A stretch of 13,286 nucleotides of DNA from CAILAD01 sp964397085 (GCA_964397085.1 CAYNHH010000023.1:1-13286), one strand, 5' to 3'. Positions 5,808 through 12,703 are shown, counted from the stretch's first letter. Numbers and translations are program-made. The notes: generated by a model not told the origin, from the letters alone.

Positions 5808-7490
5808 TTAATGCCTTGAGGTATGGGCCTTAGAAACCTTTGCCTTTGGTTTGCTAAAAAATTCCAGTCCCTTGGCGTCTGCCATAACAGCTTTGAGGTC
5901 TTTTTGATGAGCTAACATATATGCCATACTCCCTAGTCGACCAAAAATACTGTCACTGTTTTGCATCAAAAGCTTCCTGTCACTTGCACGAGTAATACCT
6001 GCGATATCGAGCATATTATTGAAGGTATCTGCATACTGCACTGCCTCAGCAAAGCCTCTGCCAATATCGTTATCGCGGCCATCTTTCACATATACTGCGC
6101 CTTCGTTATATTGCGAGCCATTTGCAAAGAAGTTGGTCTGCCCACCTTCAACTATTGATGTCATCGTAAACTCACGAATGTCGCTCGGCATGGTTTTATC
6201 AAATGAGAATTCCCATTTGTTGGGGTGCCAAGTATGGGTTGCTGGGTACAAAGCCGGGTTTGGGGTGCGTTCAGCCTTAACCCAACGAGTAATTTTTAAG
6301 GTTCCCCAGGTATTGTGTAGTTGTCTGTTCTCATCCATGTATTTTCCGGCTACATCAACTGTCATCATACCTGGCGGCTGAGCACCTTTCTGAAAATAGA
6401 AATCTTTATAGGCATTACTGTGTGCAGCAAACATGGTTATTTGTCTATTTTTTGAAAATTGGGCCATATACCAGTCCCACCCAACAGGACCAGGTTTGGT
6501 CATATTATTTGCAGCCCTCAAGACAGATGACTGCGGGTTGCCACTCAAGAACCCCCATTGATGGTCAAACCAAAATGTACCTTTCTTGAGTGATATTTTT
6601 TTGTCACCAATAGTGATAGTACTGCCAGACTTCAATATTAATTCTGGAATTGAATAATACAATGTTCCCATGCCATCGACGCAAGGCATACAGCCATTAT
6701 CGCCCTGTAATAGATATTCTTTACCACCTTCAAAACTGAGGTCTACTGACAATTTAACTGGGTCTTGGGGATTTTTTTCTATGCCCCAGGCCTGTAGATT
6801 TAGTGGCCACAAGCTATTTGATTTTGATGAAAATATGCGGTTTTTGCCAAGTGTATATGAGAATGGGTTGAGCTGCCAATCAATAAGCCCACTGGCTCCA
6901 GAAATAATAATTGGATCAGCTTGATAATGTCGTCCGCCGGCATCACTTATACCCAACTGAAGCTCAACAGCTTGATTCTCTTTTTCGCTTATACCTAGCT
7001 GTTTTGCTAGCTCTGGTGGTAATAGGGCAACTCGAAAGAACATACACTCCACCCCATACTCTTCGCCCTTTGTGTCCCAAGCACTACCTACAAAAAAATG
7101 CCAGCCCACTTGAGTATTGGGTTTGGGTAAGTGGTCACGCATAAAATCAAGATTGGCTACTTTGGGCATTGGGTCAAAACCCTGTGTCGCATCCCTACCC
7201 AAGAACTTACTTACAAATACATAGGTTTGTTGAGGAGAAAGTGTTTCACAGTATTTCTTCAAGCTGTTATAGCGCTTGGTATATGACGGTGTGTGTGATT
7301 GGGGTCTTTGCATTAACCAATCGAAGTATGCCCCCATTCGTACCCCATGCGCTTGATTGCTATTTTTTTCATGATTGATCTTTTCAAGAGTGGGTTTGGG
7401 TATCTTTGTTTCGTCATATTCACTTAGCCACAGTGCATTTGCAATGTGTTCTTTTGTAGAAGCATCGAGATCATTTGTATGAGGTTTCAT
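5808..7490 (-). CDS. CrtC/AttH/kievitone-hydratase-like lipocalin protein
   Basis: A 560-residue protein of the lipocalin-like superfamily that includes carotenoid 1,2-hydratase (CrtC), AttH and fungal kievitone hydratase. The N-terminal lipocalin part carries 'VGWHFFVGSAWDTKGEEYGV' (128-147), matching the family's opening strand with its aromatic cluster. It continues through 'MGTLYYSIPELIL' (274-286) to the hallmark 'GTFWFDHQWGF' (304-314). The second half adds another beta-rich domain (~335-480) ending in 'GRGFAEAVQY' (477-486) and a basic Ser/Lys tail. No signal peptide or membrane helix is visible, so it is likely cytosolic. Family members hydrate double bonds of isoprenoids or phenolics, or bind lipids; the substrate here is unknown. 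It is first in a two-gene operon with the Trp-rich protein. No Shine-Dalgarno is evident. Confidence 0.85.
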   Translation of the reverse strand: MKPHTNDLDASTKEHIANALWLSEYDETKIPKPTLEKINHEKNSNQAHGVRMGAYFDWLMQRPQSHTPSYTKRYNSLKKYCETLSPQQTYVFVSKFLGRDATQGFDPMPKVANLDFMRDHLPKPNTQVGWHFFVGSAWDTKGEEYGVECMFFRVALLPPELAKQLGISEKENQAVELQLGISDAGGRHYQADPIIISGASGLIDWQLNPFSYTLGKNRIFSSKSNSLWPLNLQAWGIEKNPQDPVKLSVDLSFEGGKEYLLQGDNGCMPCVDGMGTLYYSIPELILKSGSTITIGDKKISLKKGTFWFDHQWGFLSGNPQSSVLRAANNMTKPGPVGWDWYMAQFSKNRQITMFAAHSNAYKDFYFQKGAQPPGMMTVDVAGKYMDENRQLHNTWGTLKITRWVKAERTPNPALYPATHTWHPNKWEFSFDKTMPSDIREFTMTSIVEGGQTNFFANGSQYNEGAVYVKDGRDNDIGRGFAEAVQYADTFNNMLDIAGITRASDRKLLMQNSDSIFGRLGSMAYMLAHQKDLKAVMADAKGLEFFSKPKAKVSKAHTSRH

Positions 7491-7492
7491 GT

Positions 7493-7506
7493 TGATAGAA
7501 CTATCA
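7493..7506. promoter_or_regulatory. Inverted repeat overlapping the -10 and start of the lipocalin-like operon
   Basis: TGATAG-AA-CTATCA, six-base arms around two bases. It covers most of the -10 and the presumed transcription start and ends two bases before the ATG. A repressor bound here would block the operon. It could also be chance in AT-rich sequence. Confidence 0.35.
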
Positions 7507-7530
7507 TACTACTAATGCTTTGTTCTTCAA
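7503..7530 (-). promoter_or_regulatory. Promoter of the lipocalin-like operon
   Basis: On the minus strand TTGAAG (7525-7530), a 16-base spacer and TATGAT (7503-7508). The start would be about five bases before the ATG, giving a nearly leaderless mRNA with no ribosome site. It lies in the 61-base gap shared with the divergent gene at 7552. Confidence 0.5.
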
Positions 7531-7551
7531 ACTGTATATTGGTACAAATAT

Positions 7552-8214
7552 ATGTGTAAACGAAGTATGATGGTAGGTATGAAGCAAGCAGAGCAAAAAA
7601 TATCTACGCCATTTCAATCAGTACTTATTTTGTTACTCGCAGGAATAGTCATTGGTTTTGGTATATTTTCGGTAATACGAATGATTAAATATGTTCCACA
7701 AGAACACGTTCACTACCATGCTAATTTTCAGGTTTTTGTAAATGGTAAACAAGAGACTTTTCAAGATCCACTATACTATCAAGAAGTTGCTGGCTGCCTA
7801 AGAGACAATGATACTGACCCAATACATCGAGCGCACATGCATGATGAAGTTTATGATGTTGTTCATGTGCATGCACCGGGTGTTACCTGGAATCACTTCT
7901 TTGAAAATATCAATATTGGTACTGAGCCCACAAGCTTGCGAATTGGCGGCACTGTATATGCAAATACCGACACAAGCACAGTGACGTACATTCTCAATGG
8001 TAGAAAGCTGGCCGCCCTAGTTGGTCAATCAATAAAAAGTGAAGATACGCTACTCATCAACTATGGCAATGAGGATATCACAACCCTCACTGCGCGCGCT
8101 CAAGCTATTACAAATAAAGCCCATGAGTATAACTTGAAGAAAGATCCTGCCAGTTGTAGTGGTGATCATGAAAACCCCACCATTCAAGATCGTTTTGAAC
8201 ACGTTCTAAACTAA
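7552..8214 (+). CDS. His-rich membrane-anchored extracytoplasmic protein
   Basis: A 220-residue protein with one N-terminal signal-anchor (residues ~23-46) and an outer domain. Histidines cluster in 'EHVHYHANF' (51-59: His52, 54, 56), 'IHRAHMHDEVYDVVHVHAPG' (91-110: His92, 95, 97, 105, 107) and His115. This layout suggests a metal site (copper or zinc are guesses). Between them 'VFVNGKQETF' and later 'TYILNGRKL' look like beta-hairpins. Cys82 and Cys202 could form a disulfide outside. I associate the H-x-H-x-N-F...F-x-N-G pattern with anchored proteins in CPR and archaea, without known function. The ATG at 7552 is used; ATGs at 7567, 7570 and 7579 are alternatives. A TATATT 11 bases before the ATG implies a short leader. 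It is transcribed divergently from the lipocalin-like operon. Confidence 0.82.
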   Translation: MCKRSMMVGMKQAEQKISTPFQSVLILLLAGIVIGFGIFSVIRMIKYVPQEHVHYHANFQVFVNGKQETFQDPLYYQEVAGCLRDNDTDPIHRAHMHDEVYDVVHVHAPGVTWNHFFENINIGTEPTSLRIGGTVYANTDTSTVTYILNGRKLAALVGQSIKSEDTLLINYGNEDITTLTARAQAITNKAHEYNLKKDPASCSGDHENPTIQDRFEHVLN

Positions 8215-8241
8215 TTTCATAAAACTAGACATAGTGAGTAT

Positions 8242-8937
8242 TTATCGAGTTATTTTTTTTCGAGAAATATTTTCAACTACCTTACCATCTTTCAGAGTAA
8301 AGGTAGTATCCGTCTTGCCCGCTATAGATAGGTCGTGTGTCACTACAATAATTGTTGTCTTTTCACTACGTGTTAGACCATGAAGTAAGTTAAATATTAG
8401 TTTGCCTGTTTGACTATCAAGATTGCCAGTGGGCTCATCTGCTAAAATAATGCTCGGCTTATTGGCAAGAGCTCTTGCTATAGCTACACGCTGCTGTTCT
8501 CCGCCAGAAAGTTTGCCAGGCTTACGCTTTTGTTTGTCGCCATCAAGACCTACCTGTCTAAGAAGTTCTTGAGCGCGAAGCTTACGGGCTGCTGCCTTTA
8601 CACCAGTAAATTCCATTGGAAGCATTACATTTTCAAGTGCAGACAAATTTGGCACAAGGTTATAGCCCTGAAACACGAAACCAATTTTTTGACTGCGATA
8701 TTCAATAAGTTTTCTGTCGCTCAGTGTTGCTACATCTTTACCGTCTACTTCTATTTGACCTTTGCTTGGCCTATCAAGCGCACCAAGTAGTGCTAGTAGG
8801 GTACTTTTCCCACTACCACTCTTTCCTATGATGGAAGCAAACTGACCCTGTCGAACACTAAATGACAAATTGTTTACTGCCACCACTTTAGTACTGCCAG
8901 AACCAAATTCTTTGGTTAGTTTTTTTACTTTTAACAT
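8242..8937 (-). CDS. MacB/LolD-type ABC transporter ATPase
   Basis: The 231-residue ATPase subunit that drives the permease encoded immediately upstream on the same strand. Visible motifs are Walker A 'GKSGSGKST' (38-46), Q-loop Gln90 in 'FVFQGYNL', signature 'LSGGEQQR' (143-150), Walker B 'IILADEPT' (163-170) with catalytic Glu168, and switch His201 in 'VVTHDL'. All are intact, as is usual for the MacB/LolD/FtsE class. The ATG at 8937 is chosen because GGAG lies six bases upstream; a TTG 48 bases earlier would add residues unlike the family. Its ATG overlaps the TAA of the permease gene by one base, so the two are translationally coupled. Regulation follows the permease promoter. Confidence 0.96.
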   Translation of the reverse strand: MLKVKKLTKEFGSGSTKVVAVNNLSFSVRQGQFASIIGKSGSGKSTLLALLGALDRPSKGQIEVDGKDVATLSDRKLIEYRSQKIGFVFQGYNLVPNLSALENVMLPMEFTGVKAAARKLRAQELLRQVGLDGDKQKRKPGKLSGGEQQRVAIARALANKPSIILADEPTGNLDSQTGKLIFNLLHGLTRSEKTTIIVVTHDLSIAGKTDTTFTLKDGKVVENISRKKITR

Positions 8938-10289
8938 TACTCGCTCCTCATTACTTCTGCCGGTCTTACTTTTGCAATTAACCAAGCGGGAATAGTACTG
9001 CCAATAACTGCTATTAGCAAAGCTGCAATAAATCCATACAGCAGTATCTGCCAGCCAACTGAAACTTTTATATTATTAATCGACTGGTTGACATTCTGGC
9101 CTGCACCTCTTAGCCTACTACCCAACTGATTACCTTGAGGGGCCGGGCCACCAGGACTTGGTGCAGCTGTTTGGTTAGTTGCAGTACTACTCGTAACCAA
9201 TACTTTTGTCATTGGTGAACTTCCAACTATTCCTATCGCTACACCAACTAGCATTGCAAGCATAGTAAGGGTTATTGCTTCTACCATAAATTGTGCAACA
9301 ATTTTTCTATTATTTGATCCAATTGCCTTTAGTACACCGATCTCACGACGTCGTTCACGCACAATCATTAGCATGGCCAAAAATATTATGACAGCACCAG
9401 CAACAACTGAGCCAATAACACTTATCATTGTAATACTCTTAATACTCTCAAGTGGAGCTAATGCTTGTTCTGAAGTATCTTGTTGACTTACAACATCTGC
9501 GACGGTACCAAGCTTAGCTTGGATAGCAGATGTAGCTGAAGTCATACTAGTGATTGAATCAACTTGTACAATTATGCTCGACACGGTACCTGGCTGATTC
9601 GAGAGTCGCTGAAGTGTTGCTAGTGGTAGCACTACGACATTGTTAGAAAATGAGTTCCCTGAGTCAAATACTCCACTTACCGTAATTGGCGCACTGTATG
9701 CAGTAAATGTAGACCCTACTATGAGGTTGTTTTTTGTTGCTAAGTCTTTGCCGATAACTGCAGTATTTGCATCTGATTTAGGATCAAATAACTGTCCACT
9801 GCTCAAGCTAATTGTGCCGCCGCCACTTAAGACTGGGCCTTCTAAAGTGTTTGTACCAATTGCCGATACAGGCGGAGTGAAGTTTTGAGCTGGACGATTT
9901 GGATTGTTGCCGTTTGCACTAGTTCCACCATTAAATCTACGGCCTAATGTACCTGCTTCAATAGATGAAACCAAATTAGTATTTGTTGACTCAAGTCTGT
10001 CTTGTAATACCTCTGTTACCGAAACAATGTTCGGTAGTGCTCTTACTTGATTTGCTTGATCAGCAGTAAGCGGTTCTCCTCCACCCTGAAAACCACGTGC
10101 TCCTGCTGGTGAAATGGTAATAGTATTACCAATAGAACTTTTAACTGAATCAATTTTTGATTGCACTGCTTGCCTTGCAATAAGCATAGTTAGAGCCAAC
10201 CCAATACTAAGACCAAGAATCAATACTATTGAGAATGTCCTGATGATATTACGAAATGCATTACGGACACCTCTTGATACAAAATTCAT
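8937..10289 (-). CDS. MacB-type ABC transporter permease (FtsX domain)
   Basis: A 450-residue permease with the MacB layout: helix 1 (~17-39), a large extracytoplasmic MacB_PCD domain (~45-285), then the FtsX block of three helices at ~287-309, 335-357 and 413-438. Conserved features are 'MIVRERRREIGVLKAIGSNN' (308-327, the coupling region) and the C-terminal 'KVRPAEVMRSE'. Such permeases work by mechanotransmission, moving peptides, lipoproteins or drugs at the outer membrane-face side. Oddities: Asn/Gly/Pro-rich low-complexity stretches at ~118-140 in the outer domain and ~366-404 in the last outer loop. No MacA-type adaptor is adjacent, which suits a cell lacking a conventional outer membrane (inference). 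AGGAG lies five bases before the ATG. A 22-bp tandem repeat upstream suggests response-regulator control. Confidence 0.94.
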   Translation of the reverse strand: MNFVSRGVRNAFRNIIRTFSIVLILGLSIGLALTMLIARQAVQSKIDSVKSSIGNTITISPAGARGFQGGGEPLTADQANQVRALPNIVSVTEVLQDRLESTNTNLVSSIEAGTLGRRFNGGTSANGNNPNRPAQNFTPPVSAIGTNTLEGPVLSGGGTISLSSGQLFDPKSDANTAVIGKDLATKNNLIVGSTFTAYSAPITVSGVFDSGNSFSNNVVVLPLATLQRLSNQPGTVSSIIVQVDSITSMTSATSAIQAKLGTVADVVSQQDTSEQALAPLESIKSITMISVIGSVVAGAVIIFLAMLMIVRERRREIGVLKAIGSNNRKIVAQFMVEAITLTMLAMLVGVAIGIVGSSPMTKVLVTSSTATNQTAAPSPGGPAPQGNQLGSRLRGAGQNVNQSINNIKVSVGWQILLYGFIAALLIAVIGSTIPAWLIAKVRPAEVMRSE

Positions 10290-10324
10290 TTTAACTCCTG
10301 TAAGTGATAAAGTCTGATTCGACT

Positions 10325-10330
10325 ACTATA
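10325..10330 (-). promoter_or_regulatory. -10 of the ABC permease operon
   Basis: TATAGT on the minus strand, 35 bases before the permease ATG. The position expected for -35 (about 10348-10353) reads AGGTAT, not TTGACA, and is instead covered by the tandem repeat. This is what an activator-dependent promoter looks like. Confidence 0.6.
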
Positions 10331-10338
10331 CTATGTAA

Positions 10339-10360
10339 ACCTGAAAAATACCTGAAATAT
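10339..10360 (-). promoter_or_regulatory. Tandem 11-bp repeats, probable response-regulator binding site
   Basis: On the plus strand ACCTGAAAAAT (10339-10349) is directly followed by ACCTGAAATAT (10350-10360), matching at 10 of 11 bases. On the transcribed strand the shared core reads TTTCAGGT. It lies 8 bases upstream of the -10. Direct repeats with an 11-bp period next to the -35 are the known binding form of OmpR/PhoB-family regulators, and such a regulator is encoded just upstream. The pairing of site and regulator is inferred. Confidence 0.7.
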
Positions 10361-10369
10361 GTTATAAGA

Positions 10370-11404
10370 CTAATTACTTAGTTTATGTATTGGAATCTTA
10401 ATCGTAAATACTGTCAATCCATTCATTACACTAACTACAGATATTTTTCCGTGATGCATCTCTACAATCTGTTTGGCAAGTGATAGCCCTAGCCCGTAGC
10501 CTTCGGTATATGTCTTGGTGCGCGAATTGTCTGCACGATAGAACCTGTCAAATATTCGAGGTAGGTCAGATGGATTGATGCCAGCTCCAAGATTCGACAC
10601 TTCAAATATGGCCTGCCCATCTTGCGACTTCGAGCTCAATACAATAGACTTGGTGTTATCTCCATACTTCATAGCATTATCAATAAGGATGCTGAGTACC
10701 TCGACCATAGCATCGCAATCAGCATCAAATTTGAAGTCTTCAGCCTCAACTTTTAATTTCGCCTTGTGGAGCTTGAGTGTTTTACTAGAATTTTTTTGAG
10801 CCAACTGAATAATCTTCTTTGCAGATCGACTACTGAGCTCAATTGGTTTGGCATCAAGCCGAGCAAGTTTTAGTAAGGCATTTGAAAGTGTAGTGAGCTT
10901 TGAAACTTCTTCTAGATTGCTTTCTAGTAACTCTCTGGCGTCTGCTTTTGTTAGACTTGGGTCACGCAGAGCAACTTCTATTTCTGTTTTCATAGCAGTC
11001 AGCGGCGTTCTTAGCTCATGCGATGCATCGGCAGTAAATCTCCCCTGCGCCTCTATAGCTTCTTCAATTGGGTCTAGTGTTCGTCTCGCCAGCACATAGC
11101 TCACTACTCCACCAAGAAAGAATACAAATAGATTGAAGATGATGAAATTCTGTCGCAGATGATCTGCTACTTCATCTATTCTTGCCTGACGAAACTGTTC
11201 GTAGCTAGACTCGTTTCCCCTCTCATCTTGAAAGAATATTGCTGGTTGTTTGCGCAGGCTTTGATTTAGCTCTTTGGTAGAAAGATTGTATATAATAACA
11301 CTAAAAGACATGCTCAAGAGCATGATGATTGCAACATAGTATAGTGTCAGCCGTACGACTGCAGAGTTGATTATTGTCTTAATAAACACCGATTTTGTAT
11401 CCAA
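10370..11404 (-). CDS. Sensor histidine kinase
   Basis: A membrane sensor kinase of 344 residues, partner of the response regulator. There are two helices (17-40 and 87-106) flanking a short 46-residue outer loop with Gln/Arg/Glu, so the sensor domain is minimal. A linker follows with little room for a HAMP domain. Next come the H-box 'FTADASHELRTPL' with phospho-accepting His129, N-box 'DNAMKYG' (242-248), G1 'VSNLGAGI' (269-276; Asn271 in place of the usual Asp), F-box 'IFDRFYR' (284-290) and G2 'GYGLGLSLA' (302-310). The start is TTG at 11404, overlapping the 3' end of the regulator gene by 26 bases and preceded closely by GGGG. Coupled translation is likely. Kinases with such short loops often sense the neighbouring transporter or membrane state. 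The stop lies 80 bases before the permease ATG. Confidence 0.94.
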   Translation of the reverse strand: MDTKSVFIKTIINSAVVRLTLYYVAIIMLLSMSFSVIIYNLSTKELNQSLRKQPAIFFQDERGNESSYEQFRQARIDEVADHLRQNFIIFNLFVFFLGGVVSYVLARRTLDPIEEAIEAQGRFTADASHELRTPLTAMKTEIEVALRDPSLTKADARELLESNLEEVSKLTTLSNALLKLARLDAKPIELSSRSAKKIIQLAQKNSSKTLKLHKAKLKVEAEDFKFDADCDAMVEVLSILIDNAMKYGDNTKSIVLSSKSQDGQAIFEVSNLGAGINPSDLPRIFDRFYRADNSRTKTYTEGYGLGLSLAKQIVEMHHGKISVVSVMNGLTVFTIKIPIHKLSN

Positions 11405-12059
11405 ATCCCCGCACTGTATGTATTAATGGCGGCTTATTTTTAAATGGTTTATCTACTTTATTTCGCAAGTACCCAATATATACCTCTAGTGTATTTGGCA
11501 AAACATCTGCATCGTAGTCCCAGACATGGGCAATGATATTATCTCGTGTAAGGATTTGTTTGGGGTTACGCATAAGGTACTCAAGAATTGCAAATTCTTT
11601 TGCAGAAAGCTCGAGTGCTTTGCCAGCTCTGGTTACTTTATAGTCTGTAGGGTTCAAAACAAGATCTTCAATTGTTATCTCTTTAGACAAACTATTTTTG
11701 GGGCGACGCAACAAAGCTTTAATGCGTGCCAATAATTCTTCAAAGGCAAAAGGCTTTATCAAATAGTCATCAGCTCCAGAGTTTAATCCCTTCACTCTTT
11801 CGTCAATCTTATCTTTTGCGGTCAGTATTAGTATGGGGGTATGTATACCTTGTTTGCGTACAGCTGCGCATATCTCCAGGCCTTCAAGCTCTCCAGGTAA
11901 CATTCTATCAATTATCATTACATCATATGGCTCAGTTGTAGCCATACTCAAGCCTTCATCACTATCAAAGCAAATATCCACAGCAAAAGATTCTTGCTGC
12001 AAACCTTTCTTGATAGCTTTAGCAATTTTTTGTTCGTCTTCTATTACAAGTACTCTCAT
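11379..12059 (-). CDS. OmpR/PhoB-family response regulator
   Basis: A 226-residue DNA-binding response regulator. The receiver domain (1-118) has acidic pocket Glu7-Asp8, phospho-acceptor Asp51 in 'IIDRMLPG', Thr80 and Lys102 in 'LIKPFAFEEL', all in place. The C-terminal winged helix (~127-226) shows 'LSAKEFAILEYLMRNPKQIL' and 'TVRGFGYKI', typical of the OmpR group. These proteins dimerise on tandem repeats with an 11-bp period, as found upstream of the transporter operon. The start MRVLVIEDE is the canonical one. It has no Shine-Dalgarno and a TAGAAT six bases upstream, so leaderless translation is likely. It overlaps the kinase gene by 26 bases, and the kinase is read from the same transcript. 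Confidence 0.96.
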   Translation of the reverse strand: MRVLVIEDEQKIAKAIKKGLQQESFAVDICFDSDEGLSMATTEPYDVMIIDRMLPGELEGLEICAAVRKQGIHTPILILTAKDKIDERVKGLNSGADDYLIKPFAFEELLARIKALLRRPKNSLSKEITIEDLVLNPTDYKVTRAGKALELSAKEFAILEYLMRNPKQILTRDNIIAHVWDYDADVLPNTLEVYIGYLRNKVDKPFKNKPPLIHTVRGFGYKIGVY

Positions 12060-12065
12060 ACTACT

Positions 12066-12071
12066 ATTCTA
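12066..12071 (-). promoter_or_regulatory. -10 of the two-component operon, leaderless arrangement
   Basis: TAGAAT on the minus strand, then six bases (AGTAGT) and the ATG of the response regulator. This would place the transcription start at the start codon. A second hexamer TATAGG (12073-12078) would give a seven-base leader. In neither case is there a Shine-Dalgarno. No clear -35 is seen. Confidence 0.5.
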
Positions 12072-12096
12072 CCCTATACTTGCTGAGAATATGCTT

Positions 12097-12128
12097 AAAA
12101 AATACGTTGTCGCATTTGCGAAGCAAAT
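12097..12128 (-). terminator. Weak terminator candidate after the DUF3566-like gene
   Basis: A 6-bp stem (12114-12119 with 12123-12128, loop GAA) just after the stop at 12131-12133. On the minus strand a T-run (12097-12102) follows, about eleven bases beyond the stem. The gap is longer than usual, and an alternative 5-bp hairpin TCGCA/TGCGA overlaps it. Confidence 0.35.
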
Positions 12129-12130
12129 TG

Positions 12131-12457
12131 CTACTTGGTGGTCTCTGTCTCTATTTGTAAGCCGCCAAGCTTATGAGCAGCTACATTGTAAATAGCAGCT
12201 GATAGTAGGCCGGCAATAAAACCAATGCCAGCGTACAATAGCGTAAATAATGCTGCTGCGACTAATCCACCAATAAGCCCACCAATAAGCCCAAGCCAAA
12301 GATAATTAGAAGCCGCACCTGCAGCGGTTGCTATTGCCAAAATAATAAAGAAATAAATCACCCCCAGTATTAGACCGAATACCCCATAGATACCAGCTAA
12401 TATTTTTCCTGCACTTAGCGGTTCAATTCTTTTTAAAGTTGTCTTTGATGTTGCCAT
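12131..12457 (-). CDS. Small membrane protein, DUF3566-like
   Basis: A 108-residue protein opening with a basic stretch and 'LKRIEPLSAGKILAGIYGVF' (8-27), then helices at ~17-46, ~52-75 and ~76-92. It ends in 'AIYNVAAHKLGGLQIETE'. The IEPLSAGKILAxIYGxFG start and the AxYNxxAxxxGGxxxE end form a recognisable family of small membrane proteins in bacteria and archaea; I link it to DUF3566 with moderate certainty. Function is unknown. GGAG lies eight bases before the ATG, and TATACT at 12489-12494 (minus strand) is a plausible -10. It sits upstream of the two-component operon on the same strand and may be read into it. Confidence 0.75.
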   Translation of the reverse strand: MATSKTTLKRIEPLSAGKILAGIYGVFGLILGVIYFFIILAIATAAGAASNYLWLGLIGGLIGGLVAAALFTLLYAGIGFIAGLLSAAIYNVAAHKLGGLQIETETTK

Positions 12458-12556
12458 TGTGTCTTCTCCAATAAATAATATATGTACTAGTATAGTCTAT
12501 TAGTCGCTGTTCCGCTAAATATATTTCATCAGCTCATTTCTAATGAAGTATGGATG

Positions 12557-12703
12557 CTACATAGTCGATATAATCTTCTCATAACAAGACTTGCACAAGT
12601 GAAATTTTTTTACTTCACTAATGTCATTAGGCGGGCCAAATAAAATTGCACCAAATTCTGTGAGTTCTTTTTTGCATTTATCACATTTTGGATTGATTGA
12701 CAC
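12557..12703 (-). CDS. 48-residue zinc-ribbon-type protein
   Basis: A short gene, easily missed, starting with GTG two bases after the stop of the YdhG-like gene. Two CxxC knuckles, Cys7-Cys10 ('KCDKCKKEL') and Cys37-Cys40 ('HLCKSCYEKI'), are separated by 26 residues, a classic zinc-ribbon spacing. Between them is 'FGAILFGPPND', a loop often found in small zinc-finger proteins. The frame ends with a TAG at 12557-12559. Coupling to the upstream gene is likely, because the only SD-like bases (GAGAG) lie inside the end of that gene. It may bind nucleic acid, protein or stored metal; the sequence does not tell which. The intact knuckles and tight spacing make it very likely real. Confidence 0.75.
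   Translation of the reverse strand: MSINPKCDKCKKELTEFGAILFGPPNDISEVKKFHLCKSCYEKIISTM

Noticed and set aside
6019..6381. Plus-strand open frame opposite the lipocalin-like gene
   Set aside because: No ribosome site and no family pattern; it lies wholly within a convincing gene on the other strand.
7721..7736. Extra TTTTCAGGT copy as a further regulator site
   Set aside because: Single copy inside coding sequence with no second unit at 11-bp spacing.
8215..8263. Terminator between the convergent His-rich gene and the ATPase gene
   Set aside because: An A/T run is present but no stable stem could be found; the TCGA repeats are too short.
8938..8985. N-terminal extension of the ABC ATPase from a TTG start
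   Set aside because: The added 16 residues overlap the permease end and are unlike the family; the ATG at 8937 has a good GGAG.
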